A DNA stretch of 64,000 bases from Haloferax litoreum. GTDB taxonomy: Archaea > Halobacteriota > Halobacteria > Halobacteriales > Haloferacaceae. Both the position numbers and the translations under genes were made by a program. Of the stretch, positions 44,116 through 53,474 are shown in pieces. The notes under the pieces are model-generated. The model did not search any database. It was given only the letters and a program-made list of their open reading frames with translations, and was not told where the DNA came from. Where the stretch lies: assembly GCF_009674605.1 (NCBI RefSeq), contig NZ_WKJO01000001.1, positions 2,046,001 through 2,110,000 on the forward strand, read 5' to 3'. The first letter of the stretch is position 1. The number at the start of each line of letters is the position of its first letter.

Positions 44116-45180
44116 TTACAGTTCGACGCCGAAGGACTCGACGTCGCCTGCGAGCGTCGCCATCGCCCCGAGAAGCGCGGCCACGTCGTCTAAGTCCTCC
44201 GTCGAGATGACTTCGACCGGCGTGTGCATGTAGCGGTTCGGGATGCCGATGTTGAGTGAGGGGATGCCGGAGCGACTCGTGTAGAAGGCGTCGGCGTCCG
44301 TGCCGGTGTACGTGCCGGTCGCTTCCAGTTGCACGTCGATGTCGGCTTCCGCCGCGGCGTCGCGGGCGAGTTTGACGACGTTCGGGTGGTTAGCGCTCCC
44401 GCGGGAGATGGATGGTCCTTCGCCGAGTTCGACCGGGCCCTTGGCCTTGCCCGGTACGTCCGGGTTGTCCGTCGCGTGCGTCACGTCCACGGCGACCATC
44501 GCGTCGGGGTTCAGGTCGTAGCCGACCATCTTCGCACCTTGCACGCCGACTTCTTCTTGGACCGTGCTGACGGCGTAGACAGTGGCGTCCACGTCTGCTT
44601 CGACGGCGGCGCGCAGTCCTTCGGCGGCGGCCCACGTCCCCACGCGGTTGTCCATCCCGTTGGCCGCGATACGGTCGCCCGCGAGGTCACGGACTCGTCC
44701 TTCGACAGTCACGGGGTCGCCGACTTCGACGTAATCTTTGGCGTCGCCTTTGCTCGTGACGCCGATGTCGACGAACTGCTCTTCGAGGTCGTCGTACTCC
44801 TCTTTGCCCACGTCGCGGAGATGGATGGCCGTCTGGCCGATGACGCCGGGCACGTCGCCGTCCTCGTTGTGGACGGTCACGTGCTGGCCTTTCGAGACGG
44901 TTCGGTCGGCCCCGCCGATGGGGCCGATGCGGACGAACCCGTCGTCGTCGATGTCGCGGACGATGTAGCCAATCTGGTCGGCGTGGCCCGCGAACGCGAT
45001 TTCGGGGCCGTCGCCCGAGCCTTCGTGGACTGCGACGGCGTTGCCGTAGGCATCGACCGTCACGTCGTCGGCGAACTGGGAGACGTAGTCCACCCAGACG
45101 CGCTGTCCGTCGGTCTCGTACCCGGAAGGGCTGGGTGTGGTGAGCAGGGCGTCGAGGAAGGAACGTTGGTCGTCGTCCAT
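44116..45180 (-). CDS. M42-family zinc aminopeptidase (endoglucanase M-like)
   Basis: A 354-residue protein of the M42/tetrahedral aminopeptidase family. Metal ligands are visible: FAGHADQIG, GMDNRVG, the Glu pair in TVQEEVGVQGA, VAVDVTHATD and RYMHTPVEVIS. It degrades short peptides in the cytoplasm. The ATG at 45180 removes an unlikely 50-residue basic extension upstream. Confidence 0.9.
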   Translation of the reverse strand: MDDDQRSFLDALLTTPSPSGYETDGQRVWVDYVSQFADDVTVDAYGNAVAVHEGSGDGPEIAFAGHADQIGYIVRDIDDDGFVRIGPIGGADRTVSKGQHVTVHNEDGDVPGVIGQTAIHLRDVGKEEYDDLEEQFVDIGVTSKGDAKDYVEVGDPVTVEGRVRDLAGDRIAANGMDNRVGTWAAAEGLRAAVEADVDATVYAVSTVQEEVGVQGAKMVGYDLNPDAMVAVDVTHATDNPDVPGKAKGPVELGEGPSISRGSANHPNVVKLARDAAAEADIDVQLEATGTYTGTDADAFYTSRSGIPSLNIGIPNRYMHTPVEVISTEDLDDVAALLGAMATLAGDVESFGVEL

Positions 45181-45352
45181 GGGGTTCCTTCGTGGTGCGG
45201 GCGTGAAGAACACAGCGAAAATCCGACCGTACCTGTCGCGACGGAACCGCCACAGGTGGCACAGAAGCCACAGTGGAGACCAACCTACCGAACGTTTCCA
45301 CCCGGTGAGTATCGCCACAACGACTATCACTCTTGTGAGCGTATTGATGGGT

Positions 45353-45679
45353 ATGGCCGACTTTACCCTCTTCGAGGTACACCTGCACGACGGCTTCGAG
45401 TTCAGCCCTTCCAGCCGCGGACCGTTCTTCGGGAAGAGCGAAGAGATGTCTGAAGACTACGAGGCGGAACTCGAATCGGAGGCCGAAGAGTACGACATCG
45501 AGATAGAGACCGAAGACGAAGACGAATCCAGCGGCAGTCGCGCGATGTCGATGCTGGTCGGTCTCGTCCTCCTCGTCGGTATCGCGGCAATCGTCCGCTT
45601 CGTCCGTGGTCGCGGCGACGACGACCTCGACGAACTGGCCGACCTCGACGACCGCGAGGAAGTCGAAATCGGAGCCTGA
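45353..45679 (+). CDS. acidic single-span membrane protein, function unknown
   Basis: A 108-residue protein. The first 60 residues are hydrophilic and extremely acidic (SEDYEAELESEAEEYDIEIE), followed by one membrane helix (MSMLVGLVLLVGIAAIVRFV) and an acidic tail. An ATG at 45347 is an alternative start two codons earlier. It may be cotranscribed with the mevalonate kinase gene 119 bp downstream; no family is recognised. Confidence 0.6.
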   Translation: MADFTLFEVHLHDGFEFSPSSRGPFFGKSEEMSEDYEAELESEAEEYDIEIETEDEDESSGSRAMSMLVGLVLLVGIAAIVRFVRGRGDDDLDELADLDDREEVEIGA

Positions 45680-45798
45680 ACCGGCGACGACGCCAGCACC
45701 GCCCGCACAACGTCCCCGTCTCCGTTCTTTGTGACCCACCCTCCCAGTGACGACGCCGGTCGGATACGCTTAAGCGAGTCCCACAGAAAGCCCGGAAC

Positions 45799-46872
45799 AT
45801 GACCGTTTCGAGCGCTCCCGGCAAGGTGTACCTGTTCGGGGAGCACGCAGTCGTCTACGGCGAACCGGCAGTCCCGTGTGCCGTCGAGCGCCGGGCGACT
45901 GTCTCCGTCTCGCTCCGTGACGACGACCACGTTCGGGTCCGTGCCGAAGACCTGAGTCTCAACGGCTTCACCGTCGAGTACAGCGGTTCGACGGGCGGCC
46001 GCCCGGACGTTGACGTTCCAGCACCGCTCGTCGAGGCCGCGATGGGGTACATCGACGCCGCCGTCGAACAGGCCCGCGACGCCGCCGGCGCCCCCGACGC
46101 TGGCTTCGACATCAGCGTCGAGAGCGACATCCCGCTGGGTGCTGGTCTCGGGTCGTCGGCCGCCGTCGTCGTCGCCGGCATCGACGCCGCCACGCGCGAA
46201 CTCGGCGTCGAACTCTCTCCCCGAGAGATAGCCGAGCGAGCGTACAAGGCAGAGTACGAAGTCCAAGACGGACAGGCCTCGCGCGCGGACACCTTCTGTT
46301 CGGCCATGGGTGGCGCAGTCCGTGTCGAAGGCGACGACTGCCGGACGATTGATGCGCCGGCGCTCCCGTTCGTCATCGGATTCGACGGCGGCGCGGGCGA
46401 CACCGGCGCACTCGTCTCCGGCGTTCGCCAACTCCGCGAGCGCTACGACTTCGCCGCCGACACTGTCTCCACCATCGGCGACATCGTCCGGCGCGGCGAG
46501 GAACTCCTCGCCGACGCGGACCCCGACGAGGAACCGACCGAGGAACTCCTCTCCGAACTCGGCGGGTTCATGAACTTCAACCACGGCCTGCTCGAAGCAC
46601 TGGGTGTCTCCTCTCGCTCGCTCGATTCGATGGTCTGGGCGGCCCGCGAGGCCGGTGCCCACGGCGCGAAACTGACCGGTGCGGGCGGTGGCGGGTGTAT
46701 CGTCGCACTCGACCCGACGCCCGAGTCACAGACCGGTCTCCGATTCACACCGGGGTGCGAAGACGCCTTCCGTGCCGAACTCGCTACCGAGGGCGTCCGC
46801 GTAGAAGAACCGCCGACCACCGACGGTGAGACACCCGCTACCGACGACTCGTCCGCGGAGGAGTCGGCGTGA
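45799..46872 (+). CDS. mvk: mevalonate kinase
   Basis: A 357-residue GHMP kinase for the mevalonate route to isoprenoid lipids. Motifs are SSAPGKVYLFGEHAVVYGEPA, the ATP-binding GAGLGSSAAVVVAGID and the C-terminal GAHGAKLTGAGGGGCIVAL. An acidic Ser/Thr-rich tail of about 25 residues is added at the C-terminus. Its stop overlaps the GTG start of the isopentenyl phosphate kinase gene by four bases. Confidence 0.95.
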   Translation: MTVSSAPGKVYLFGEHAVVYGEPAVPCAVERRATVSVSLRDDDHVRVRAEDLSLNGFTVEYSGSTGGRPDVDVPAPLVEAAMGYIDAAVEQARDAAGAPDAGFDISVESDIPLGAGLGSSAAVVVAGIDAATRELGVELSPREIAERAYKAEYEVQDGQASRADTFCSAMGGAVRVEGDDCRTIDAPALPFVIGFDGGAGDTGALVSGVRQLRERYDFAADTVSTIGDIVRRGEELLADADPDEEPTEELLSELGGFMNFNHGLLEALGVSSRSLDSMVWAAREAGAHGAKLTGAGGGGCIVALDPTPESQTGLRFTPGCEDAFRAELATEGVRVEEPPTTDGETPATDDSSAEESA

Positions 46873-47615
46873 GCCTCGTCGTCCTCAAACTCGGCGGGAG
46901 CGTCGTCACCGACAAGGACGAACCCGAGACGGTAGACGAGGACGGCCTCGCCGCCGCCGCAGACGCCGTTGCATCTCTCGCCGCGTCCGGACAGGTCGTC
47001 GTCGTCCACGGCGGCGGCAGTTTCGGCCATCACCACGCCGCCGACCACGGCGTCTCGTCTGCGACCGGAACCCACGACGCCGTCGGCGTCCGCGCCATCC
47101 ACGACGCGATGAAGCGCCTGAACGACGCCGTCCTCGACGCCCTCGCGGAGCGTGACGTTCCGGCGCTTCCAGTTCACCCGCTGTCTGCCGGTGCGCGCAC
47201 CGAGGATGGGTCGCTGTCGCTTCCGCTCGCATCGACTGAGACGATGCTCGCAGAAGGGTTCGTTCCAGTGCTCCACGGAGACGTCATCGCCCACGCGGGC
47301 GAGGGGGCGACTATCGTCAGCGGTGACGACTTGGTCGTCTCGCTCGCCTCCGGTCTCGGTGCGGACCGAGTCGGCCTCTGTTCGACGGTTCCGGGCGTCC
47401 TCGACACCGACGGCGACGTGATTCCGGAGATTACGGCGTTCGAGGACGCCGCCGCCGCACTCGGCGGGTCCGAGTCCACAGACGTGACCGGTGGCATGGC
47501 CGCAAAAGTTCGGAAGTTACTCGCACTCGGTGCACCTGCACACGTCTTCGGTCCAGACGGTCTCTCGTCGTTCGTCGCGGGCGAGTCTCCCGGGACCGTC
47601 ATCCGCGGCGAGTAA
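46869..47615 (+). CDS. ipk: isopentenyl phosphate kinase
   Basis: A 248-residue amino-acid-kinase-fold enzyme converting isopentenyl phosphate to IPP. It has LVVLKLGGSVVTDKDEPE, VVVHGGGSFGHHHAADHG with the family's diagnostic His, and ATIVSGDDLVVSLASGLGADR. The GTG start overlaps mvk. Together with mvk it supplies IPP for the prenyl synthase at 14.4 kb. Confidence 0.95.
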   Translation: MSLVVLKLGGSVVTDKDEPETVDEDGLAAAADAVASLAASGQVVVVHGGGSFGHHHAADHGVSSATGTHDAVGVRAIHDAMKRLNDAVLDALAERDVPALPVHPLSAGARTEDGSLSLPLASTETMLAEGFVPVLHGDVIAHAGEGATIVSGDDLVVSLASGLGADRVGLCSTVPGVLDTDGDVIPEITAFEDAAAALGGSESTDVTGGMAAKVRKLLALGAPAHVFGPDGLSSFVAGESPGTVIRGE

Positions 47616-47641
47616 ACGCCGAGCGACGCCGAATCAGCTAC

Positions 47642-48388
47642 TCAGAATTCGACGGTCATCCCGTCTTCTGCAACCTTCACCTCGCCGTCGAAGTGCGCTG
47701 TGACGCGTTCGACGAGTTCGCCAGTCACGCGGTCAGCGTGGGGGTACAGGTGTGTGAGAAACACCGTGTCGATGTCGCGTCCGGTCAGCGTCTCGCCGAG
47801 TTTGGTCGGCGTCGGGTGGTTCGACACGTCCACGTCGTCCGGGAACGAGCAGTCGTGGACGAGGACGCTCGCACCGTCGGCGAAGTCGGTGAGTCCCTCG
47901 AACGCCTCGGTGTCACCCGAGACGACGAGGTCAGACTCGCCCAACTCGTTCGTAAATCGGTAGGCGAGCGTCGGTACGGAGTGTCGCACTTCGTAGCCCA
48001 TCACGTCGAATCCGGCGATACCGAACTCGTGCGGACCGACCTCTCGGACGGAGATGTCGAGTCGGTCTTTCATGTAGTCGTGTACGTCGAGGAGGCCGTC
48101 GACGAGTGCCTCGGTCCCTTCCGGGCCGACGATTTCGAGGTCGTCCTCACCGACCAACCATCGCGCCTTGACGAGTGGCATGAGGTCCGAGACGTGGTCG
48201 AGGTGGACGTGGGTCAGAAGCACCGACGAGACGCCTTCGTATCCAACGTCGGTTTCGGCGAGTCGAGCGAGGACGCCCGACCCGCAATCGACGAGGAGCG
48301 TGTTCGAATCCGATTCGAGGAGAAGTCCAGACTGGGCACGGCCCGAGACGGGCATCGCGCTCCCAGTGCCGAGGAATGTGACGCGCAT
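47642..48388 (-). CDS. metallo-beta-lactamase hydrolase, RNase Z-like
   Basis: A 248-residue MBL-fold protein. The metal motif is LLTHVHLDHVSDLMPL, preceded by FLGTGSAMPVSGRAQSG, the GTGSA.P pattern typical of RNase Z-like and arylsulfatase-like members. It is shorter than RNase Z (about 310 residues) and lacks an obvious exosite arm, so tRNA 3' processing is not established. Confidence 0.85.
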   Translation of the reverse strand: MRVTFLGTGSAMPVSGRAQSGLLLESDSNTLLVDCGSGVLARLAETDVGYEGVSSVLLTHVHLDHVSDLMPLVKARWLVGEDDLEIVGPEGTEALVDGLLDVHDYMKDRLDISVREVGPHEFGIAGFDVMGYEVRHSVPTLAYRFTNELGESDLVVSGDTEAFEGLTDFADGASVLVHDCSFPDDVDVSNHPTPTKLGETLTGRDIDTVFLTHLYPHADRVTGELVERVTAHFDGEVKVAEDGMTVEF

Positions 48389-48492
48389 GGGTCACTATAC
48401 CACGTTTCCCGCGTTAGTCCTTGTGTTCGGTCTGACCGATTCGCTGAAATGAAAATCTTGATATCCTGCATGATTATTTTCACGGATGTCCC

Positions 48493-49476
48493 GTGTCCCG
48501 CATTCGCACCCTCCTCTCCCACAGCATTTTCGCCGTTCTCGGCGTCTACGCGGTTGTCTCACTCGCGTTTGCCCTCATCGCCCTCACACCGGACCCCGGC
48601 GAGGCGTTCCTCGCCCACACGCTCGCCCGGCACGGTCAGGGTGACCAGATAGAAGCAGAGATTCAGGCCTACCGCGCGGCCCGGAACCTCGATGCACCCG
48701 TCGCCGTCCGATACGTCCGTTGGCTCGTCGACATCACCGTCCTCGATTGGGGCCGCTCACTCGAGACGGGTCGGCCCGTCCTCTCGATGGTTCGCGACGG
48801 CCTGACCTACACGTTCGCGTACGTCGTTCCGGGCATCCTCGTCGGGACTATCGGTGGCATCTGGGCGGGGCTAATGAGCGCCTCGGAGGACCGCACTCGG
48901 TCCCGACGCGGCCTCTCGGTCCTCTCGTACGTCGCCTTCGGTGTCCCGAGTTTCTGGGTCGCCGCCGTGTTCCTCATCGCCGTCGCGCCGTCGCTCTCGT
49001 GGTTCCCCGACCGGTTGCCTGCGAGTGGCCCGTTCACGCCGGACGGTGCGTTGTTCCTCTTCCCGGCCGCACTCCTCGTCGGTGTGAACGTCTTCGCTGG
49101 GCAGTTTCGATACGCCCAGAGTAAAGGACGCGAGTACCTCAAAGCGGACTTCGTCCGCCAACACCGAGCAATCGGCATCAGTCGACCACGCGTCATGTGG
49201 TACATCCTCCGCGTCGCCGCCGTCCCGTTGCTCGCCGTCTCGCTGGCGGACCTCATCGCCATCCTCGTCGTCACCGTGTTCGTCGTCGAGTTTGTCTTCA
49301 ACGTACCCGGTATCGGTCTCCTCACGTACGGCGCGATTTCGGACCGCGACATGCCGGTGGTGCTGGGGGCGACGATGGTCGTCGCGCTCACTGGCATCGG
49401 CGTGAACTTCCTCCAGGAGGTCGTAAACACGCTTCTGGACCCCAGAATCGGTGACGACGGAGGGTCGCATGACTGA
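48493..49476 (+). CDS. ABC permease, DppB/OppB type
   Basis: A 327-residue six-helix permease starting at GTG 48493, preceded by TATTTT near 48470. The EAA-loop (EYLKADFVRQHRAIGISRPR) that contacts the ATPase is present. It matches the first permease of dipeptide/oligopeptide importers. A second permease overlaps its end, but no solute-binding protein or ATPase is encoded beside it. Confidence 0.9.
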   Translation: MSRIRTLLSHSIFAVLGVYAVVSLAFALIALTPDPGEAFLAHTLARHGQGDQIEAEIQAYRAARNLDAPVAVRYVRWLVDITVLDWGRSLETGRPVLSMVRDGLTYTFAYVVPGILVGTIGGIWAGLMSASEDRTRSRRGLSVLSYVAFGVPSFWVAAVFLIAVAPSLSWFPDRLPASGPFTPDGALFLFPAALLVGVNVFAGQFRYAQSKGREYLKADFVRQHRAIGISRPRVMWYILRVAAVPLLAVSLADLIAILVVTVFVVEFVFNVPGIGLLTYGAISDRDMPVVLGATMVVALTGIGVNFLQEVVNTLLDPRIGDDGGSHD

Positions 49477-50614
49477 CACCGTCACCGGGGCCGGAGCAGA
49501 CGACGACCCATCGGCGGGGAACGACCCGGCGAGTCGGGTCGCGTGGAAACCGTTCGTCCTCGTGGTCGGTCTGCTCGGATTTGCGGCACTCGCATGGTAC
49601 TCGTCGAACGTAGATTCGCTCCCGCTCCTCGGCGACCTGCGCAGAATCGACTTCCTGTTCGCCCCCTCGTTGTTCCTCTTCGCCGTCTACGGGGTCGCAC
49701 CAGTGATACTCGAACCGGGCCGGGCGCGCCCACTGTGGAACTACGCGTCGCGACGGCCACTCGTCGCGTTCAGTCTCCTGTGGGTCGCCGCGTTCGTCGT
49801 CGTCGGCCTGCTTGCCCCCGTGTTCATCGACCTGTCGTTCGACCTCGACGCGACGAACCAGTCACCGGTGTTCACCGCTGTCTCCACCACCTTCACGGAC
49901 GACTGCGTCGGCACCGCCGTCGACGGCCGGTGTTTCGGCACGTGGGAGCACCCACTCGGCACGACGGGTATCGGTCGCGACGTGTCGAAGTTGGTCCTCT
50001 ACGGCGCGCGCGAGGCACTCACGTTCGCCACTATCGTGGCAGCGCTCATCGTCCCCATCGCCACGACAGTCGGCGTCGTCGCGGGATACCGCGGTGGATG
50101 GACCGACGAGATACTGATGCGTATCGTCGACGTCCAACAGACGCTCCCGGCGTTCGTCATCTACCTCATCGCGAGTTTCCTCTACGGTGAGAGCGAGTTC
50201 CTCCTCGTCGTCGTCTTCGGCCTCACGAGTTGGGGGAGCGTCGCGCGAATCGTCCGCAACGAGACGCTCCATCTGCGGGCGAGCGAGTACGTGACCGCCG
50301 CCCTCGTCGTCGGTGCCGGGACGCCGCACATCCTCCGACGCCACATCCTCCCGAAACTCTCGGGGCCAATCGCCACCGCCGTCACGCGGCAGATTCCGAT
50401 GTTACTCCTCGTCGAGGCGGCGTTGTCGTACATGGACCTGACCGTCGTCACCACCGGGTCGTGGGGGCGGACGATTCGGACCGGATTGGTTGAGTTCCCG
50501 CAGGCGTGGTGGGTCTCGACCGTCCCTGTCGTCGTCCTCTGTGTGACAATCGTCGCCTTCAGCGTCCTCGGCGACGCACTCCGAGAGGTGGCCGACCCGC
50601 GACTGGGAGACTGA
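49469..50614 (+). CDS. ABC permease, DppC/OppC type
   Basis: A 381-residue permease overlapping the first by eight bases. It has a hydrophilic N-terminus, six helices and an EAA loop (NETLHLRASEYVTAALVVGAGTPHILRRHI). A GTG at 49451 would add six residues. Together they form the membrane pore of a peptide/nickel-type importer. The next genes are Lhr helicase and LarA, so the ATPases and binding protein must be elsewhere or shared. Confidence 0.9.
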   Translation: MTDTVTGAGADDDPSAGNDPASRVAWKPFVLVVGLLGFAALAWYSSNVDSLPLLGDLRRIDFLFAPSLFLFAVYGVAPVILEPGRARPLWNYASRRPLVAFSLLWVAAFVVVGLLAPVFIDLSFDLDATNQSPVFTAVSTTFTDDCVGTAVDGRCFGTWEHPLGTTGIGRDVSKLVLYGAREALTFATIVAALIVPIATTVGVVAGYRGGWTDEILMRIVDVQQTLPAFVIYLIASFLYGESEFLLVVVFGLTSWGSVARIVRNETLHLRASEYVTAALVVGAGTPHILRRHILPKLSGPIATAVTRQIPMLLLVEAALSYMDLTVVTTGSWGRTIRTGLVEFPQAWWVSTVPVVVLCVTIVAFSVLGDALREVADPRLGD

Positions 50615-50684
50615 CGCGGTCCGAGCGCGAGAAGTACACTCGCGGGGCACAACCCTCATACCTGCGGAGGCTAACCCCGAGGTA

Positions 50685-53435
50685 ATGACTCAGCGTGGCC
50701 GTTCCCTCCTCACTGCGAAGCGGGACGACTACGACTTCGACCCCGAGTCGGTCGCCGTCGCCGACGAGGACGTCCTCGACCTGCTGGAACCCGCCGTTCA
50801 GGAGTGGTGGGTCGACCAGTTCGGCGCGTTCGTCCCCGGCAACGGCGGTTTTTTCACGCCGCCGCAACGCGGGGCGATTCCACTCATCCACGAAGACCAG
50901 AACGCCCTCATCTGCGCCCCCACCGGGTCGGGCAAGACCCTTGCATCCTTCACGGCCATCATCAACGAGTTGTTCCGACGAGACCGGGAGTCACCAGACG
51001 GCCTCGACAACTCGGTGTACTGTCTCTACGTCTCACCGCTGAAATCACTCGCAAACGACATCCACCGGAACCTCACCGAACCGCTCTCGGGAATCGCCGA
51101 CATCGCCGCCGAACGCGACGAGACAATCGACATCAGACACGCCATCCGACACGGCGACACGTCGTCGTCGGACCGGCAGAAGATGTTGGAGGAGACGCCG
51201 CACATCCTCAACACCACCCCGGAGACGCTGGCCATCCTGCTCAACTCGCCGAAGTTCAAAGAGAAACTCCGAACCGTCGAGTACGTCGTCGTCGACGAGA
51301 TACACAGTCTGGCCGAGAACAAACGCGGGACGCACCTCTCCGTCTCGCTGGAGCGGCTGGAAAACCTCGCCGAATCGTCGCCGACGCGCATCGGATGTTC
51401 CGCGACGGTCGAACCGCTGGACACCGTCGGTGAGTTCCTCGTCGGCTACGAAGACGGCGACCCTCGAGACTACGAACTCGTCGACACCCGATTCGTCCGC
51501 GATTTCGATATCGAACTGGAGTGTCCGACCGACGACCTGATTCGGACGCCGCGCGCGGCGGTCCAGACGCGCTTCTACGACCGACTCCACGAACTCGTGA
51601 CCTCGCATACGAACACGCTCGTCTTCACGAACACCCGCTCTGGAGCGGAACGCGTCCTGCACAACCTCCGGGAGACGTACCCCGACATCGACGAGTCGAA
51701 CTCCGGGTGCCACCACGGGAGTCTCTCGAAAGAGCGCAGACAGGAGATTGAGTCCAGACTGAAAGCCGGCGAGTTACGGGTCGTCACCACCTCCACGAGT
51801 CTCGAACTCGGCATCGACATGCCCCACATCGACCTCGTGGTACAGGTCGGGTCGCCGAAGTCGGTGGCGGCACTCCTCCAACGTGTCGGCCGGGCGGGCC
51901 ACCAACTCGGCCAGACCGTCGAAGGGCGTGTCATCGCCCTCGACAGAGACGAACTCGTGGAGTGCGCGGTGATGCTCACGAAGGCCGAAGAGGGGTTCGT
52001 CGACCGCGTGTTCATCCCGGAGAACGCCTTCGACGTCGCCGCCCAGCAGGTCTACGGGATGGCCATCAATTCGATTCGCCCCGAGTCCGAGGTCCGCGAG
52101 ACGCTCCGGCGGGCGTACCCCTACCGCAACTTCTCGGACGACGACTTCGAACGACTGTTCCGGTATCTCACCGCCGACTACGACGGCCTCGAAGACAAGA
52201 ACGTCTACGCGAAGGTCTGGCGCGACACGAACGACCCGCCCGACGGCGAACACCACTACGAGGAGTATCCCGTCGGCGAACCACTCGTCGGCAAGCGCGG
52301 GCGGATGGCGCGCGTCATCTACATGACCAACATCGGAACCATCCCCGACTCTTTCACCTGTGACGTGTTGGTCCGCGGGGCCGACCAGTGGGTCGGCACA
52401 CTGGACGAAGGCTACCTCGACACGCTGGAGAAAGGCGACGTGTTCGTTCTCGGCGGCGACAACTTCGCCTACCGCTACCGGCGCGGGTCGAAGGTGTACG
52501 TCGACCGGACCTCACAGCGACCGACCGTCCCATCGTGGTTCTCCGAACGCCTCCCGCTATCGTACGACCTCGGACGAGAGATAGCCGCTTTCCAGCAGGA
52601 AATCGTCGAACGCCTCGCGTCGGGCGGCCCACCTGCCGTTCGCACGTGGCTTCGTGACTTGCCCCTCGACGAGAACAGCGTCCGCGCCGTCACGCGCATG
52701 TTCGACGAGCAGGTTCGGTACACCGGTCCCGAGAGCGTGGCGACACCCGACCGACTCGTCGTCGAGACGGAACTCGACCGCGAGACCTACCGCCGGCACT
52801 ACTACGTCCACTGCACCTACGGTAGACAGTTCAACGACGGCCTCTCTCGCCTCCTCGCGTACCACTGCGCCCGCCGGACCAACGCGAACGTACAGGTCGC
52901 CGTCGCCGACAACGGATTTTCCATCTCGATGCCGCTGAACCGAAAAGTGGACCTCGGGACCATCCTCCGCGAGGCCGACCACGACACCGTCGCCGAAGAC
53001 CTGCGGGCCGCACTCGACGGAACCGACCTCCTGAAGCGCTACTTCCGCATCAACGCGACGCGCTCGCTCATGATTCTCAAGCGCTACAAGGGCTACGAGA
53101 AGACGGCGGCCCAACAGCAAGTCTCCTCGGAGATGCTGCTGTCGTTCGCACAGGACTTAGACGAGTTCGCCGTCGTCGAAGAGACCTACCGCGAGATTCT
53201 CGAAGACAAACTGAACCTCGCCGCCATCGAAGACGTGTTAGCGGCGATTCAGGCCGGCGACGTGGACGTCATCGACCATCAGGTGTCGACGCCGACGCCC
53301 CGCGCGTTTGGCCTCGCCACGCTGATGGCGAGTGACGTGGTCCTCGCCGAAGACGAGAGCGCGGCGCTCCGCGAGTTCCACGAACGTGTCCTCGACGAAA
53401 TCGGCGAGGACGACATCGGAATCGACGTGAACTGA
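50685..53435 (+). CDS. lhr: Lhr-type superfamily 2 DNA/RNA helicase
   Basis: A 916-residue helicase. Walker A is CAPTGSGKTLASF (Lys84), motif II is VVVDEIHSLAENKRG, motif III GCSATVEP, motif IV VFTNTRSGAERV, motif V TSTSLELGIDMPHID and motif VI QRVGRAGH. The long C-terminal region, with a winged helix and beta-sheet domain, is the Lhr-core arrangement. These ATPases unwind DNA or RNA-DNA hybrids in repair. In archaea the aLhr2 subclass is common and this length fits it. Confidence 0.92.
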   Translation: MTQRGRSLLTAKRDDYDFDPESVAVADEDVLDLLEPAVQEWWVDQFGAFVPGNGGFFTPPQRGAIPLIHEDQNALICAPTGSGKTLASFTAIINELFRRDRESPDGLDNSVYCLYVSPLKSLANDIHRNLTEPLSGIADIAAERDETIDIRHAIRHGDTSSSDRQKMLEETPHILNTTPETLAILLNSPKFKEKLRTVEYVVVDEIHSLAENKRGTHLSVSLERLENLAESSPTRIGCSATVEPLDTVGEFLVGYEDGDPRDYELVDTRFVRDFDIELECPTDDLIRTPRAAVQTRFYDRLHELVTSHTNTLVFTNTRSGAERVLHNLRETYPDIDESNSGCHHGSLSKERRQEIESRLKAGELRVVTTSTSLELGIDMPHIDLVVQVGSPKSVAALLQRVGRAGHQLGQTVEGRVIALDRDELVECAVMLTKAEEGFVDRVFIPENAFDVAAQQVYGMAINSIRPESEVRETLRRAYPYRNFSDDDFERLFRYLTADYDGLEDKNVYAKVWRDTNDPPDGEHHYEEYPVGEPLVGKRGRMARVIYMTNIGTIPDSFTCDVLVRGADQWVGTLDEGYLDTLEKGDVFVLGGDNFAYRYRRGSKVYVDRTSQRPTVPSWFSERLPLSYDLGREIAAFQQEIVERLASGGPPAVRTWLRDLPLDENSVRAVTRMFDEQVRYTGPESVATPDRLVVETELDRETYRRHYYVHCTYGRQFNDGLSRLLAYHCARRTNANVQVAVADNGFSISMPLNRKVDLGTILREADHDTVAEDLRAALDGTDLLKRYFRINATRSLMILKRYKGYEKTAAQQQVSSEMLLSFAQDLDEFAVVEETYREILEDKLNLAAIEDVLAAIQAGDVDVIDHQVSTPTPRAFGLATLMASDVVLAEDESAALREFHERVLDEIGEDDIGIDVN

Positions 53436-53474
53436 CGCGGACACCCTCAGCCAACCAGCCTCCGCCCAGTATCC

